Assembly (NCBI GenBank): GCA_900491605.1
Contig: UESW01001617.1
Coordinates: 146,923-210,922, forward strand
Reading direction: 5' to 3'
Source: Calamus simplicifolius
Lineage: Eukaryota > Streptophyta > Magnoliopsida > Arecales > Arecaceae
DNA length: 64,000 nucleotides
The stretch's first letter is position 1. Every line of letters starts with the position of its first letter. The notes below the pieces were generated by a model. It did not search any database, was not told where the DNA came from, and saw nothing but the letters and a program-made list of their open reading frames with translations. Below are positions 36,546-47,637 of the stretch, one piece after another. The position numbers were made by a program, and so were the translations under genes.

Positions 36546-37962
36546 GTAAGTTTGAATTGAGATACTGAGGAAGATATCTGATTCTCTGTACTCATATTTT
36601 TGACAAATTTCAGAAAAGAGACTGTCTATTTCTCTATGAAATGTGCTTCAACGAGATGTAAGACAAAAATATATAAACATTTATTCTGTTAGGCTTCAAT
36701 GGGCTATGATTATTGCATGGTTTGTTTTTATATACTGTACTCCTGCTTCTTTATATTATGTCTCAATACTGTGCCACTGAAATATCTAGAATATGTGGAG
36801 TTAGCTTAGGGACAAAAGATTATTCAGATGGTCATTTATTTTTCCAGATGAATTGAGGAAAAAAAAATAAAAACATTAACATAAAGTGTTGTTTGAAATG
36901 AATCTTTGGCTGCAACTGATTGAATACTCTCTTTTGTTCAAGAAGCTGAATTCAAGAAAGGATTCATGATGTTTATGGTTGGTTTAGATCATAAAATATT
37001 TGCAACCTGAATTGAGTACACTTTGGAGATTTGGTCCTCATCCCCAATAATCAACCTTTATATGTGATAGCATGATAGTGGCATGGTTCAGAAACATTGG
37101 ATATATTGTTTCTTAAACCTTAGTGGCTGCTCAAAGTTCAGCAGAGATTTAATAGAGCGAATAAGAAAGAAAGGCTGTGGAATCCACTAACTGGCAATTA
37201 AATCATATGAGGCCTGACAGGCTTTGTTAACCTTTGTTATTAGTATAATTAGAAACTTGCAGCTGTTGAATTATTAAGTTTTATAAGTGAATGGTTCTTA
37301 TCCTGTACTGTAATTGTCTTAGCTCTAAGGATCCTTGGGCATCGCTTCAGAAACAAAGGAGACTCTTTGTTTGATCAAATGTTCAAATATTGCCATGATG
37401 AGGAACATAGAAACTAAGATTGTTGTTGCAGCAAAACCAAAGGAAACGGCTTTCACGGATGTGTCAAAGTCCTTTCAAGATGCATCTCAACCAGTTGGTT
37501 CTCAGAATTTGACCCTCAAATATCTTTATTAATTAGAACATCAGATAACAGGATAAATTCTTTCATTGTGTCTTTAAAAAAAATTAAACCTCTCCAGGAA
37601 TATGTGAAACAAAATCTTATACTTGGATTAGTTGGCAGTGGATCAACAAACATCAAAAGTGCAAGTTCTATCAACTATTGGATCAAATTTTGATGTTTGA
37701 TGTGCTGCTCTTTGTTGATCACCAACAAGCTACAAGACTAGTAGACACAAGTTGTATATAGATCTCAATTGACTAAATCAAGAGACTTCCAAGTATGGTG
37801 GACCAAGACTCTGCCCTTTTTCATAGCCAGGGATGCAGGTAGCATTTAATATATCATCCAGTACAGCACTTTTTGGCATAAATATTATTTTTCAAACCTT
37901 TCAGGCTACATCCATAAGATATTTGATATCACAGTTGCTAATAGGAACTGCATATATTTTAA
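36546..37962. other. Non-coding or unknown stretch after the eL34 fragment
   Basis: AT-rich, intron-like sequence without recognisable exons. A 65-codon frame at 37335-37532 is not similar to a family I know. Confidence 0.4.
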
Positions 37963-38137
37963 GGAAAAGTCTTTGTACACAAGATGTGGTGCAGGTTACG
38001 CGCACCACGCCTGACGATTGGCTCGCGGGTAGGAATATCTTTTTCGCCGTTGGCACCGCGCGCACACGTGCCACACGCGAATCACGGCACGCGGTGCAGC
38101 AGGAGCTGCACCACATGCGGTGCAGCATGACTTTTCT
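37963..38137. mobile_element. Mutator-type MITE, 175 bp
   Basis: The left end is GGAAAAGTCTTTGTACAC and the right end, reversed, AGAAAAGTCATGCTGCAC. The element is bracketed by a 9-bp direct repeat ATATTTTAA (37954-37962 and 38138-38146); nine bases is the Mutator signature. The interior is GC-rich and palindromic (GGTGCAG near the left, CTGCACC near the right). Its first 18 bases equal the left end of the MULE at 59714. Confidence 0.85.
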
Positions 38138-38378
38138 ATATTTTAATTGAAGGATAACTTAATGTAATGAGTAAATGAGGCCAATTGACTCCTATGAAAT
38201 GTCTAGATAGAAACTAGAAAGGGAGGAAGGAAATAAGGAGCAAGCAAACAAAGAGAGAGAGACAGATAATACAACACTCAAACCAAACCATATAACAAAA
38301 TCTATGATTTATTTCAGATAAATTTTTTGGTTCATATTTGAAGACACATGGATTAAGTTGGATTTGAAAATTGGATAG

Positions 38379-39161
38379 TGATGGGGCCGGTGGGCCCCCC
38401 ATAGGCCACTATGACAACATCTGAGTCTGCCACCTTTTCGCTCTCTTCCACATGGAGCCAGGGTCGGCCACAATGAACAGTGTCGGCCATGAATAGTGTC
38501 ATGCAAGTGTTCACCCATAGCCTTCTCTAAAGCTCATCCAAGGGCATGAACAGTGTCATGCAAGCACTCTATAATCAATTCTCTACAAGGGACAGCTGGC
38601 TTCAACTCCAAACTGCATCTTCTGTCCCAATGGCTACACCTTGGGACCCACATGCCTAACTTTTTCATCCATTGTTACCCGCGTAGGAATGCAAAAAAAG
38701 ATGACGTAGGGGACACGTTTGGCAAGCGCCGTAGTGGTCGGTCATGCCCTGCAGCACCCCATGCTTCACGAACATCAATTAATGCTCTGACTCGTGGCAG
38801 CACCCCATGCTTCACGGACATCAGTTCCGACACTTCATCCATCAAAGTCATCATTATGGAGCCTCAACCACTCAAGCCAGACAAACTCTTAAGTGTCTAT
38901 AAATGGGTAAGAGGGACCCCCGATCAGGGAATGAACTCATTACACTCCTAAACGCCCACAGAGAGAGCTCTTCTTTGAGCCTCTCTCTCTCTCTTTCTCT
39001 TTCGAGCTTCTTCAAGCTCACGGCTATTGCCCAGAGTGACTAACTTAAGCGTCGAAGGGTCCCTACCGGAGCATCCAGTCTTCGGGGACTTTTCTTGCAG
39101 GAGTCCGGCGAGGAGGACATCTATTTCTCCGGCGCTTGAAGAAAGTGACTTGGCGTCAACA
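38379..39161 (+). repeat. 5' LTR of the non-autonomous element
   Basis: Pairs with 41467-42361. A TATA-like TCTATAAATGG at about 38898 is followed by the CT-rich start of the R region (CTCTCTCTCTCTTTCTC at 38980). Confidence 0.92.
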
Positions 39162-39182
39162 GATTGGCGTGCCAGGTAGGAG
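39162..39182 (+). other. Primer-binding site-like sequence
   Basis: GATTGGCGTGCCAGGTAGGA abuts the first LTR, the position where a tRNA primes minus-strand synthesis. Confidence 0.65.
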
Positions 39183-39251
39183 GACGCACTGAAGGAAAGA
39201 AAGCTCTGTCTCCTTGGGCTATAAGTCTCCGTCCCCTCTAAGATAGCTCTG

Positions 39252-39659
39252 GTGGTGATGCGCATGCCGAAGGTTCTCACCAATCGTGCTAGGGGGCATC
39301 CACATCGCACTAGGCAGCAAAAGGCCACCCTCTCTGCTCCTTCACCACCAACCTCAGCTGCTCTAATTAACCAGCTGGTCATCTTCAATCAACAAGTTCA
39401 AGCCTTGAATGCAGCAGTTCATGAACTGCAGAAGCAACGCTCGATGGCCACTCAGCAGCAGCCCAAGCGTCTCGCATCGCTCATGATAGCTGCACCCGTT
39501 AGTCAACGATCCATCCGCAGAAAATCTCTTCGGGGAGAAGTTATCACCATCATGCGTCATCTAAGCACCTGGATGAACAACATCGGCGGCTGGAAGAACT
39601 CACTCAAAGGCTCAACAATCAGCCAGAGGTGGACGGCGAGTAATTTTCAAAAGGGATGA
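39252..39659 (+). pseudogene. gag-like N-terminal remnant of the non-autonomous element
   Basis: The frame begins MVMRMPKVLTNRARGHPHRT, then Ala/Pro-rich, then a coiled-coil-like ALNAAVHELQKQRSM. N-terminal regions of plant gypsy Gag often look like this, but no capsid or zinc-knuckle motif follows. Role inferred from position after the primer site. Confidence 0.5.
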
Positions 39660-40330
39660 ACTGAGACATTATCCGTCACTTCAAGCATTTATGGGCATTT
39701 TAATCTCTTATGGTAGTAAGCCGAGAGGTATTGTTGCAATTAATGCAAGAAGGAAGATGAGGACAAAAGGCTTTGACTGTGGACTTCAACTTTCCTCTCC
39801 CTCCTCTCTGTTGCACCCAAAAGCCAAACCGAGCCCAGGACCTTTTACGGATTTCGTTCTAACTGCTCTCAAGTTTCAGCACCGAGGGCAATCAATCTCT
39901 TCAAAGAAAGAGCTAGGAAAAAGGCCCTCCCAGCAACTCCGTCGGCCTTTTTACTCTCAACAACGCCCTCGATGGACTCTCCCAACCATTTGTCTTCAAC
40001 GACCGCCAACTGTCGAGGCTCTCCTCAACGGCCTCCAGCTTTGTCCCGGTTTCTAGCTTCTTTCCGGCCACAGACATCTCGTCCTGGCCTCCAATGCGAG
40101 GGAAGGCCCAAGTAAGGGCAACGACACCTTCAATCCAACTAACATGATTCCCTGGAGGACAGACCACCAGTGGGCAGAAGTGCTCAATTCCGCAAAAGAA
40201 AAATATGGGTCCTACAAGAGCTAAGTACATTGCACTTAAGACAATTTTCTTTCACTAATACTTAAAAATATTATGCATGGAAGATCTACCTTGCAACAAC
40301 ATCCAAGACCAACTTCGCGTTGGCGTCCAT

Positions 40331-40495
40331 AAGCCCGGGTCCAGCAGGGAAGGCCTCGGTCGGCCCCAAGCGCCGGCACCATAAGCTCGGGTCCAGCAGG
40401 GAAGGCTTCGGCCGGCCCCAAGCGCCAGCACCATAAGCCCGGGTCCAGCAGGGAAGGCCTCGGTCGGCCCCAAGCGCCGGCACCATAAGCCCAGT
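40331..40495. repeat. Three tandem 52-bp units inside the non-autonomous element
   Basis: Units start AAGCCCGGGTCCAGCAGGGA at 40331, 40383 and 40435 and contain CGGTCGGCCCCAAGCGCCGG. Long open frames across them on the minus strand result from the period not creating stops. Confidence 0.9.
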
Positions 40496-40710
40496 GCACC
40501 ACTGGCAGAGCGATGAACCATCGGCTCTCAACAACAAGCCCGACTCCGGCCGGCACTCAGAGCCTGATGAACCATCGACACTCAAGTCCGAGGCCAGCTC
40601 GGCACCAAAAGCCAAAAACTGAATCAACGTCAAATGGCCAATCGACCTCAACGGCTCCCTCTGCCTCAACGGCATCATCGTAGTCTCAACGGCTTCATTT
40701 CAACCTCAGC

Positions 40711-41168
40711 GGCTTCAACTCTGTATCAACGGTCAATGGCCAATCGAGTAAGACCTTTATCTAAATTATATACTTGCAACACATTGCTGGTTACTTTCAG
40801 CCATCAAGAAGCCCCAAGACAACTCACAGCTGGGAGAGGCCAACTCCTCAGCTCACAGTTGACGGGCACCCACCTCCAAACTTCATGACAAGAGAAGAAG
40901 ACCCAACTAGCTCACAGCCGGAAGAGGTCAACCCCCAGTGGCTTCAACTCTGTATCAACGGTCAATGGCCAATCGAGTAAGACCTTTATCTAAATTATAT
41001 ACTTGCAACACATTGCTGGTTACTTTCAGCCATCAAGAAGCCCCAAGACAACTCATAGCTGGGAGAGGCCAACTCCTCAGCTCACAGTTGACGGATACTC
41101 ACCTCCAAACTTCATGACAAGAGAAGAATACCCAACTAGCTCACAGCCGGGAGAGGTCAACCCCCGAC
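40711..41168. repeat. Direct duplication of a 229-bp unit
   Basis: GGCTTCAACTCTGTATCAAC begins both copies (40711 and 40940) and the similarity runs through CACATTGCTGGTTACTTTCA and AACTCCTCAGCTCACAGTTG in each. Confidence 0.9.
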
Positions 41169-41466
41169 TCACAGCTAACAGGCATTCACTTTCGAGCTCC
41201 GCATCGGGAGGGAATTGCTGGCTGCCAGTCAAAGGTAACCAACTTACCTTCAAACTTTGCTTAAAGTTCTTGAACAAGCAAAAAGCATGGCTCCAAAGAG
41301 CGTGAAGATGTCTGCACAAGGCATCACAAAAGGAGAGGAGTTTCCTCACCTTGAAGGAATCATAGTTAAAGCTGACATGAAAGGGCGGGCGCAAAGGTAA
41401 AGAGTTCTACACTTCTTTCGCTTAACTAACGCAGGGCACACAAGCTCAAAGAGTGTGGGGGGCATC

Positions 41467-42361
41467 TGATGGGGCCGGTAGGCCCCCTATAGGCCACTAT
41501 GACAACATCTGGGCTCGACCTTAGTGAATCGGCCTTTCCTCCGCGGGCCCAACAAGTCCAGGGCGGCCTCTCTGAGTATGCCACCTTTTCTCTCTCTTCC
41601 ATATGGAGCCAGGGTCGGCCACAATGAACAGTGTCGGCCATGAGCCAGGGTCGGCCACAATGAACAGTGTCGGCCATGAGCAGGGTCGGCCATGAATAGT
41701 GCCATGCAAGTGTTCACCCACAGCCTTCTCTAAAGCTCATCCAAGGGCATGAACAGTGCCATGCAAGCACTCTATAATCAATTCTCTACAAGGGACAGCT
41801 GGCTTCAACTCGAAATTGCATCTTCTGCCCCAAGGGCTACACCTTGGGACCCACATGCCTAACTTTTTCACCCATCGTTACCTGCGCAGGAATGCAAAAA
41901 AAAATGACGTAAGGGACACGTTTGGCAAGCGTCGTAGTGGTCGACCATGCCCTGCAGCACCCCATGCTTCACGAACATCAATTAATGCTCTGACTAGTGG
42001 CAGCATCCCATGCTTCACAGACATCAGTTCCGACACTTCATCCATCAAAGTCATCATTATGGAGCCTCAACCACTCAAGCCAGACAAACTCTTAAGCGTC
42101 TATAAAATGGGTAAGAGGGACCCCCGACCAGGGAACGAACTCATTACACTCCTAAATGCCCACAGAGAGAGCTCTTCTTTGAGTCTCTCTCTCTTTCTCT
42201 TTCGAGCTTCTTCAAGCTCACGGCTGTTGCCCAGAGTGACTAACTTGAGCGTCGGAGGGTTCCCACGGGAGCATCCGGTCTTCGGGGACTTTTCTTGCAG
42301 GAGTCCGGCGAGGAGGACGTCCGTTTCCCCGGCGCTTGAAGAAAGTGACTCGGCGTCAATA
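41467..42361 (+). repeat. 3' LTR of the non-autonomous element
   Basis: Longer than the 5' copy by about 110 bases. It keeps a segment at 41511-41575 missing in the other (GGCCCAACAAGTCCAGGGCG) and holds a tandem 36-bp unit (GAGCCAGGGTCGGCCACAAT) at 41605-41690. Confidence 0.92.
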
Positions 42362-42366
42362 GATAG

Positions 42367-43120
42367 GATCTAAATTCTAGATCCAATTTGGGTCTTATCT
42401 TTTTCAATTCAAACCGTAACTAATCTGACTTGTATATCATCTAGGTCTAATTTGAATTAATAAAAATTCAATCCGACTTGGCCTAAACTTGAACTAACCC
42501 GATTTGTAAACTTGAATTATATAAATTTTATTTTTTCGCTCCAATTATCTTTACCAATTCATCGAACGGACTTTCATTTATATCGATTCCTCTTTCATCA
42601 TGATAACTATATTTCAACTTATCTATTTTCCTTTAATCATATCTAAGTATTTATATATTTTTTTTATTTCGGTGGTTCTTATATATGACGCCTTCGAGTA
42701 TATCAATTCATATTTTAAAAATTTTAATCTATAAACATAAGAATGATCAATTACTTTGATGGAATGAAAAGTTTTTGAATGAAAAATTATATTTAAGTTG
42801 GCTCTTTTTAGTATTGTTTAAATTTTTAATGACTATATTGAATTATTAATTATTAATTTTAGCTATAAAATAATATCTAGATACTTGATTCAAATGCAAA
42901 TCTAATCCGATCCAATCTTTATTTGAATCAAATATTTTGGGTTGCATTTGGATCGTACTTGAGATCGAACTAACTTGAATGACTCATTGGGTCTAAAATT
43001 GTTTTCATAGACCTGGCTTGATCAGCAAGTGAATTGAATCTGGGTTGTAAATCATATTCCAATTATGAAACTAAGTCAGGTTAAGCATACCCATTTGCAA
43101 CCCTAAACTCGGCTTAATGG
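42367..43120. other. AT-rich repeat remnant, perhaps hAT-like
   Basis: The stretch is rich in AACTTGAATY and ATCCGATCCAATC motifs. Its right end, reversed, is TTAGGGTTGCAAATGGGTAT, like the ends of some plant hAT elements. A matching left end is not seen; the LTR element sits at its left border and may have split it. Confidence 0.35.
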
Positions 43121-46100
43121 TTTGTTGTCATGATTTAGGACGGTCTTGTGTAGCTCAAACATGTGCCTGAGCAGGCTGGCCTAATTGTCATCAATGAAAA
43201 ATGGGGAAAAAAAAATGAGACATATGGAAGGACTGGTGCAACCTAAGTCTGGATATGCTTATTAGTTGCATTGCACAGAACTCTAGGCTGATTGAGCTAA
43301 TCTTTTAAGTCCATACCCAACAAACTTTCAGTACTGCCTATTACTAACTTAAAGGGCAAGATGATAGAAAGGTACCCTAGAAGATTGTGGTAAATCCAAG
43401 GGCAGGATGATAGTTCAGAAGGTGCACTAGAAGTCTTTCCCAATATTTATATTGAGGAGAAGAGGTGGATGGACAAAGTAACCTTAAAGAGAAAGATGAT
43501 AACAAGGAATGTGCACTAGAGGAGTCTTCCCCCAAAGTTCTCATCAAGCGAAGTAGTAGTTGGACAAAGAAACCGGGGATCAGGTATTTTTATTCTTTAG
43601 CCATCTGTGATGTCACTTGTAAAAGCTTTGATTCAATCATGAAAGGATTTTTGTCTTGGTTGAAGGACACTATTGTTTGCTTTGCTTTTGTATATGGCTG
43701 TATCCTAATCCCATGAAACTCTTCAGGTACGTACAACAGAGGTCAATTCTCTGTATGACATAGATAGAGCAACACACATATCTCCAAGGATGTGCTTGGG
43801 TTTCTGATTCGTGTAATAAGTTTCAGCCAAAGTTCACTGTTTTTTTTTTTTTTTTCCCTCCAAATGCAATGGTTGGAGACATGGTGAACATGATATCTTT
43901 CAGCCAACATTTGCCAACATGTCATTCTGTGCAAAAAATATGAAATTCTAACTGTGTTTGGTTTTAAACCATACTCCTTCCGTCAGTAAGTCATCATCAT
44001 CAACTAGGGAACCTATATGCTGCACTTAGGCCAGCTGACAACTTAATTGACAGGAGTATGGTCTAGATTAAAGAAAAAAAAATTTAGAAAGAAGACTTAT
44101 TAAGAAAATTTGTGTGATGAAAGACCATTGAAGCTCAAGAAGAAACCATAGTTACATTATAAGCTATATTTGGATAAGCTTGAAGGATAATCCTATGAGA
44201 TTCATACTAAGCTAAGATAATAGAAGGTAATGTATTCTATAAACTACCAAACTGATCACTTATTCAAAGAGGAACAAAGGCAACACTTAATTTATAAGGT
44301 GAACTAAAATTTTGAAGTACTATTTTTTAAAAAAAAAATCTTTATAGCATCAATCTAATCAAAGTTTTCAATATAATTTATTTTCAGGATTATTCATTAT
44401 CAAGTTAGTTTTCCAACATATCTTAAACCACTTAAAATGGAAGTCAAATAAGAAAGTTGTGAGCTAAATATGAAAGATGTGTCAATAATGATCAAGTTCT
44501 TAAAAATTATGAAAATGTCATACCACCACGTATCTTTTAAAATTGTATGAATTTTTATATTTATTTTATCTAAAAATTCAAGTCATAAAAGTTAGAAATT
44601 ACTATGATTAAGAAATATATATTTGAAAATCTATTTGATATTTATTGTTTTTTTTAGAAAGATTGTATCCATAGAAATTAGAAAGCCTATTAATTTTAGG
44701 AGATCTTATCCATAGACCCCTGGTACATTAAAATCAATTTCAGTTTTAAAATTTGAAGTTTCTTACTTTTCTAGCTTAGAGTAATTCTTATCTTGTCGTG
44801 CTTAATCGAAGACTCTTAATAAGTTGGTGCAAAACTAATATTTATTCTTTTCAACAACCTTGCCTACATCAGATTTGATATCAGAGCACAAGATCCCGTT
44901 TTCATCAGATTGTGTATCAAAACCTAAGTTGCTGCTTGCATGATTTTGTATTAAAGCCTCCTGCCTTTATCAAATTTGGTATCAAAGCCCCAGATTTTAC
45001 CTACATCAAATTTGTTATCAGAGCAAGATTTTGCCTAATATTCTTGTTCTTTTTTTTTTAAGGAGAAATCCCAGCCAAATTTGAGGTAAAGGACTAGCCA
45101 AGGTCATTGGTATCAAACCCTAAAAACTTTACAACCTATAAGTTTTAAGATTGTTAATTTTATGAGCAATACTTCACACCAGTTTTAAATGATGAGACTT
45201 TGACTAGCATATTACATCAACATTCAAAGAATGGTTAGCCTGCCTGAGCTCTACAGACTGCACCACACCTCTATAAATTCAGCAGGAGAGTCCAGCCTCA
45301 GGGATCTTCCCCAACATCAGATGCAGAGAGTGCAAGAGAATGCCTGTAGAATAATTGAACAGGGAACTGGACCTACATAGAGGCATATTTTGTTGCTTTC
45401 ACCTTGTGATTTCTGATTGGCAGCATCACTATGGTGTCGAATTTTTTGTTGTGTATGACAGTTATATGATGTTCTGCATGATGTGTATCATTGGATTGAT
45501 CAACATGAGCAAAGAATACTGAGGAAATATATTAAAGAATGTCATCATCTCGCACACAATGCATTAGAAATTTTCTTGGTAAATGATCCTGGGTCTTAAA
45601 TTTCTCTTTTTTCATCAAAATTCTGTTTATTTTGATTCATAATTAATGTATTATATAAAAATCAAATAACAACAATTTGTTTGGTGTGGATTGTCATTGC
45701 ACAAGGGATGAGATGGGTTAACAGTACAGGCTTTTAATGGCAGCCCAGTGCATGAGACTCCTATCATTGCTGGATCCAAGTTGGCATCAGATGTACAGAT
45801 GCAGAGACTGCATGTGTTTCGAATCTTTAACCTTTAGATCATGATAGAGCAATCATCGCCCTGAGACTCACCCTTCAGACTTCGTGAACATGATACATGA
45901 TACATGCAATGCATTTCGGTCTCAGATCCGTTGGGAACTTTACATGATTCCCTCCCACAGGCTTCGAGAGGGGAACAAGCCATTTCCACCCCCACCTCAC
46001 TGGCCGCTCTACATTTACTTTGAAAGTAGCAAAACAAGTAGAGAGCCCTAGCTGGCTGACAACACCTATTTTCAAATAATAATAATAATATAATTTCAAA

Positions 46101-46278
46101 CCTCTTTCACTCAATTCATTTTGAAAGTTGTTATAGCTTAGATCCTTATATTTTAAAAATATTCCGTACTTAACATTCCATTACATAGATTAGTTAAAAC
46201 CTTAAAATTAAAGAAATAGATTATACCATCTTATCAATCAATCCAAGTGTTAAAGGATATGATCCATCACCTATTCCT
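43121..46278. other. Intergenic region, no gene recognised
   Basis: A frame at 43465-43716 contains a basic stretch (VLIKRSSSWTKKPG) followed by a possible donor, and the sequence before it (43340-43440) is a diverged repeat of the same DNA; no family was recognised. A T run lies at 43838-43857. Primer-site-like repeats lie at about 44868-45015. Confidence 0.4.
44868..45015. repeat. Repeated primer-site-like motif TGGTATCAGAGC
   Basis: Four diverged copies of a unit of about 35-60 bases: ATCAGATTTGATATCAGAGC, CATCAGATTGTGTATCAAAAC, ATCAAATTTGGTATCAAAGC and ATCAAATTTGTTATCAGAGC. The core resembles the initiator-Met tRNA primer site of many LTR elements, so this may be the worn junction between an LTR and its leader. 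Confidence 0.45.
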
Positions 46279-46281
46279 TTA

Positions 46282-46831
46282 GGCTGTGTTTGAAATAAAA
46301 AATGAAGGAATGAATATCCCTTCCTTATTCCCAAAAGCTATAACTACAAAGGATAGTTAGAAATAAAGTTAATAGATTGTCCCCTGAATTCCTTAGGTAG
46401 TGTTTGATAGAAAAAATATTATCCATGGATAAGTGTACGGGATAGAGTTTGTTTCCTGGCTATTCCTAGGGATATCCCTTGGCTATCCCATTGATCATAT
46501 CAAATGCAAAAAGGTAAACCCATAGGATAACTTTTTTTTACTCTTATTTGGAGGGATAACCAGCTATTCCTGCATTCTCTAGGGAATAAGTTGAGGGGAT
46601 ATCCCATGGTTAACCATGGATTATCCCTTTGGTTAACTTTATTCCCAGCTATCCCTTATAGTTATGGCTTTTGGGAACAAAGGGGATATCCATGCCCTAT
46701 TTCAAACACTACCTTAGGAACCGAGGGAATAGCTGGTTATTCACTCAGTTATCTCATGGAGAAACTCTATCCTTTACACTTATTCAAGAATAGCTAATTT
46801 AGGGATACCTATTTTTCTATCAAACACTACC
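46282..46831. mobile_element. Tourist-like MITE (PIF/Harbinger type) split by another
   Basis: Left end GGCTGTGTTTGAAATA, right end TTTTTCTATCAAACACTACC, with TTA repeats outside (46279-46281 and 46832-46834). A second MITE occupies 46396-46713. Without it the outer element is about 230 bases. The three-base TTA duplication and the GG(C/T).GTGTTTGA ends are typical of Harbinger-derived MITEs. Confidence 0.85.
46396..46713. mobile_element. Inner Tourist-like MITE, 318 bp
   Basis: It starts GGTAGTGTTTGATAGAAAAA and ends CCCTATTTCAAACACTACC, flanked by TTA (46393-46395 and 46714-46716). It lies in reverse orientation to the outer copy. Its interior is made of short palindromes such as GGATATCC and CCATGGTTAACCATGG. 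Confidence 0.88.
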
Positions 46832-46834
46832 TTA

Positions 46835-47637
46835 ATTTTAACCCATTGATTTCATTTCATGTGATCCCATGTTCAGATTTCTAGCACTTATAGAAAACTA
46901 AACTATAACAACCAAAAGTTAAAGATCAAGTTCTTTAAATAAATTTTGAGCAAATAAATTTTGAGCTATGAGAACTGCAGGATATTTTAACCAAATAAAT
47001 AAATAAAGACATATCTATTGCTACCTTATGTTCAAGCCTTTCCCTCTCCGCCTACGAGAAACAACTCTTGTACACATCTGCCATTGAAATAGTGGAAACA
47101 CTTCATATTTCAAATGTCATAGCGCAATTTTTGAATTATCATCATATGATTTATGATTTGGAGTTTACTTGTCTTCACCATCCAGTAATACTACTGCAGA
47201 TTATTGCACCAAAAATTTACCTTCACCATCCAGTAATACTACTGCAGATTATTGCACCAAAAATTTACCTCCATATGCCCATGTTTGGAATACAAATCCA
47301 TCACATTCAACTGCCAATACCATTCAAGTCACTGGTTAATCCATTTTCTATGGCATACGTGGGCTATTCATCGGGTATATAGCATGATATCATAGATAAA
47401 GCGAACAGAACATCTTCCAGAACCTAGAGACATTAATTGGAAAATTAAACAGAATTTGAAACGCCCAAAATTAAATTCATTTTTGTGCCTAAAATTAAAC
47501 AGAATTTTAGATGTTGATCCAAAAACCACGCTTCAGGGTTCACGGGGAAAAAATTCAAACACAAGTTCAACACTCAACCAAAAAAGAAAATATAAAGCAG
47601 CGTCTTATCTATTCAGACTATAACAGTCTAGTCCTGA
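46835..47637. other. Intergenic and RPL3 3' flank
   Basis: The right part is the 3' UTR of RPL3 (minus strand). The rest holds a perfect tandem duplication (47173-47268) but no recognised gene. Confidence 0.5.
47173..47268. repeat. Perfect 48-bp tandem duplication
   Basis: CTTCACCATCCAGTAATACT begins both copies (47173 and 47221), which appear identical, indicating a recent event. Confidence 0.95.

Larger units (their letters stand above)
38379..42361 (+). mobile_element. Non-autonomous LTR retrotransposon, 4.0 kb
   Basis: LTRs 38379-39161 and 41467-42361 both begin TGATGGGGCCGGT. The first ends GGCGTCAACA, the second GGCGTCAATA (terminal CA changed to TA). The 5-bp target duplication GATAG flanks it (38374-38378, 42362-42366). 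A primer-site-like GATTGGCGTGCCAGGTAGG follows the first LTR and a G-rich tract (GTGTGGGGGGCATC) precedes the second, so the plus strand is sense. The interior of 2.3 kb has a gag-like N-terminal frame but no protease, reverse transcriptase or integrase motif. It would need enzymes from a related autonomous gypsy-type element. Confidence 0.92.

Noticed and set aside
40236..40678. Three minus-strand ORFs with repeated GLMVPALGADR-like peptides
   Set aside because: They are translations of the 52-bp tandem repeat in the non-autonomous LTR element, present in more than one frame.
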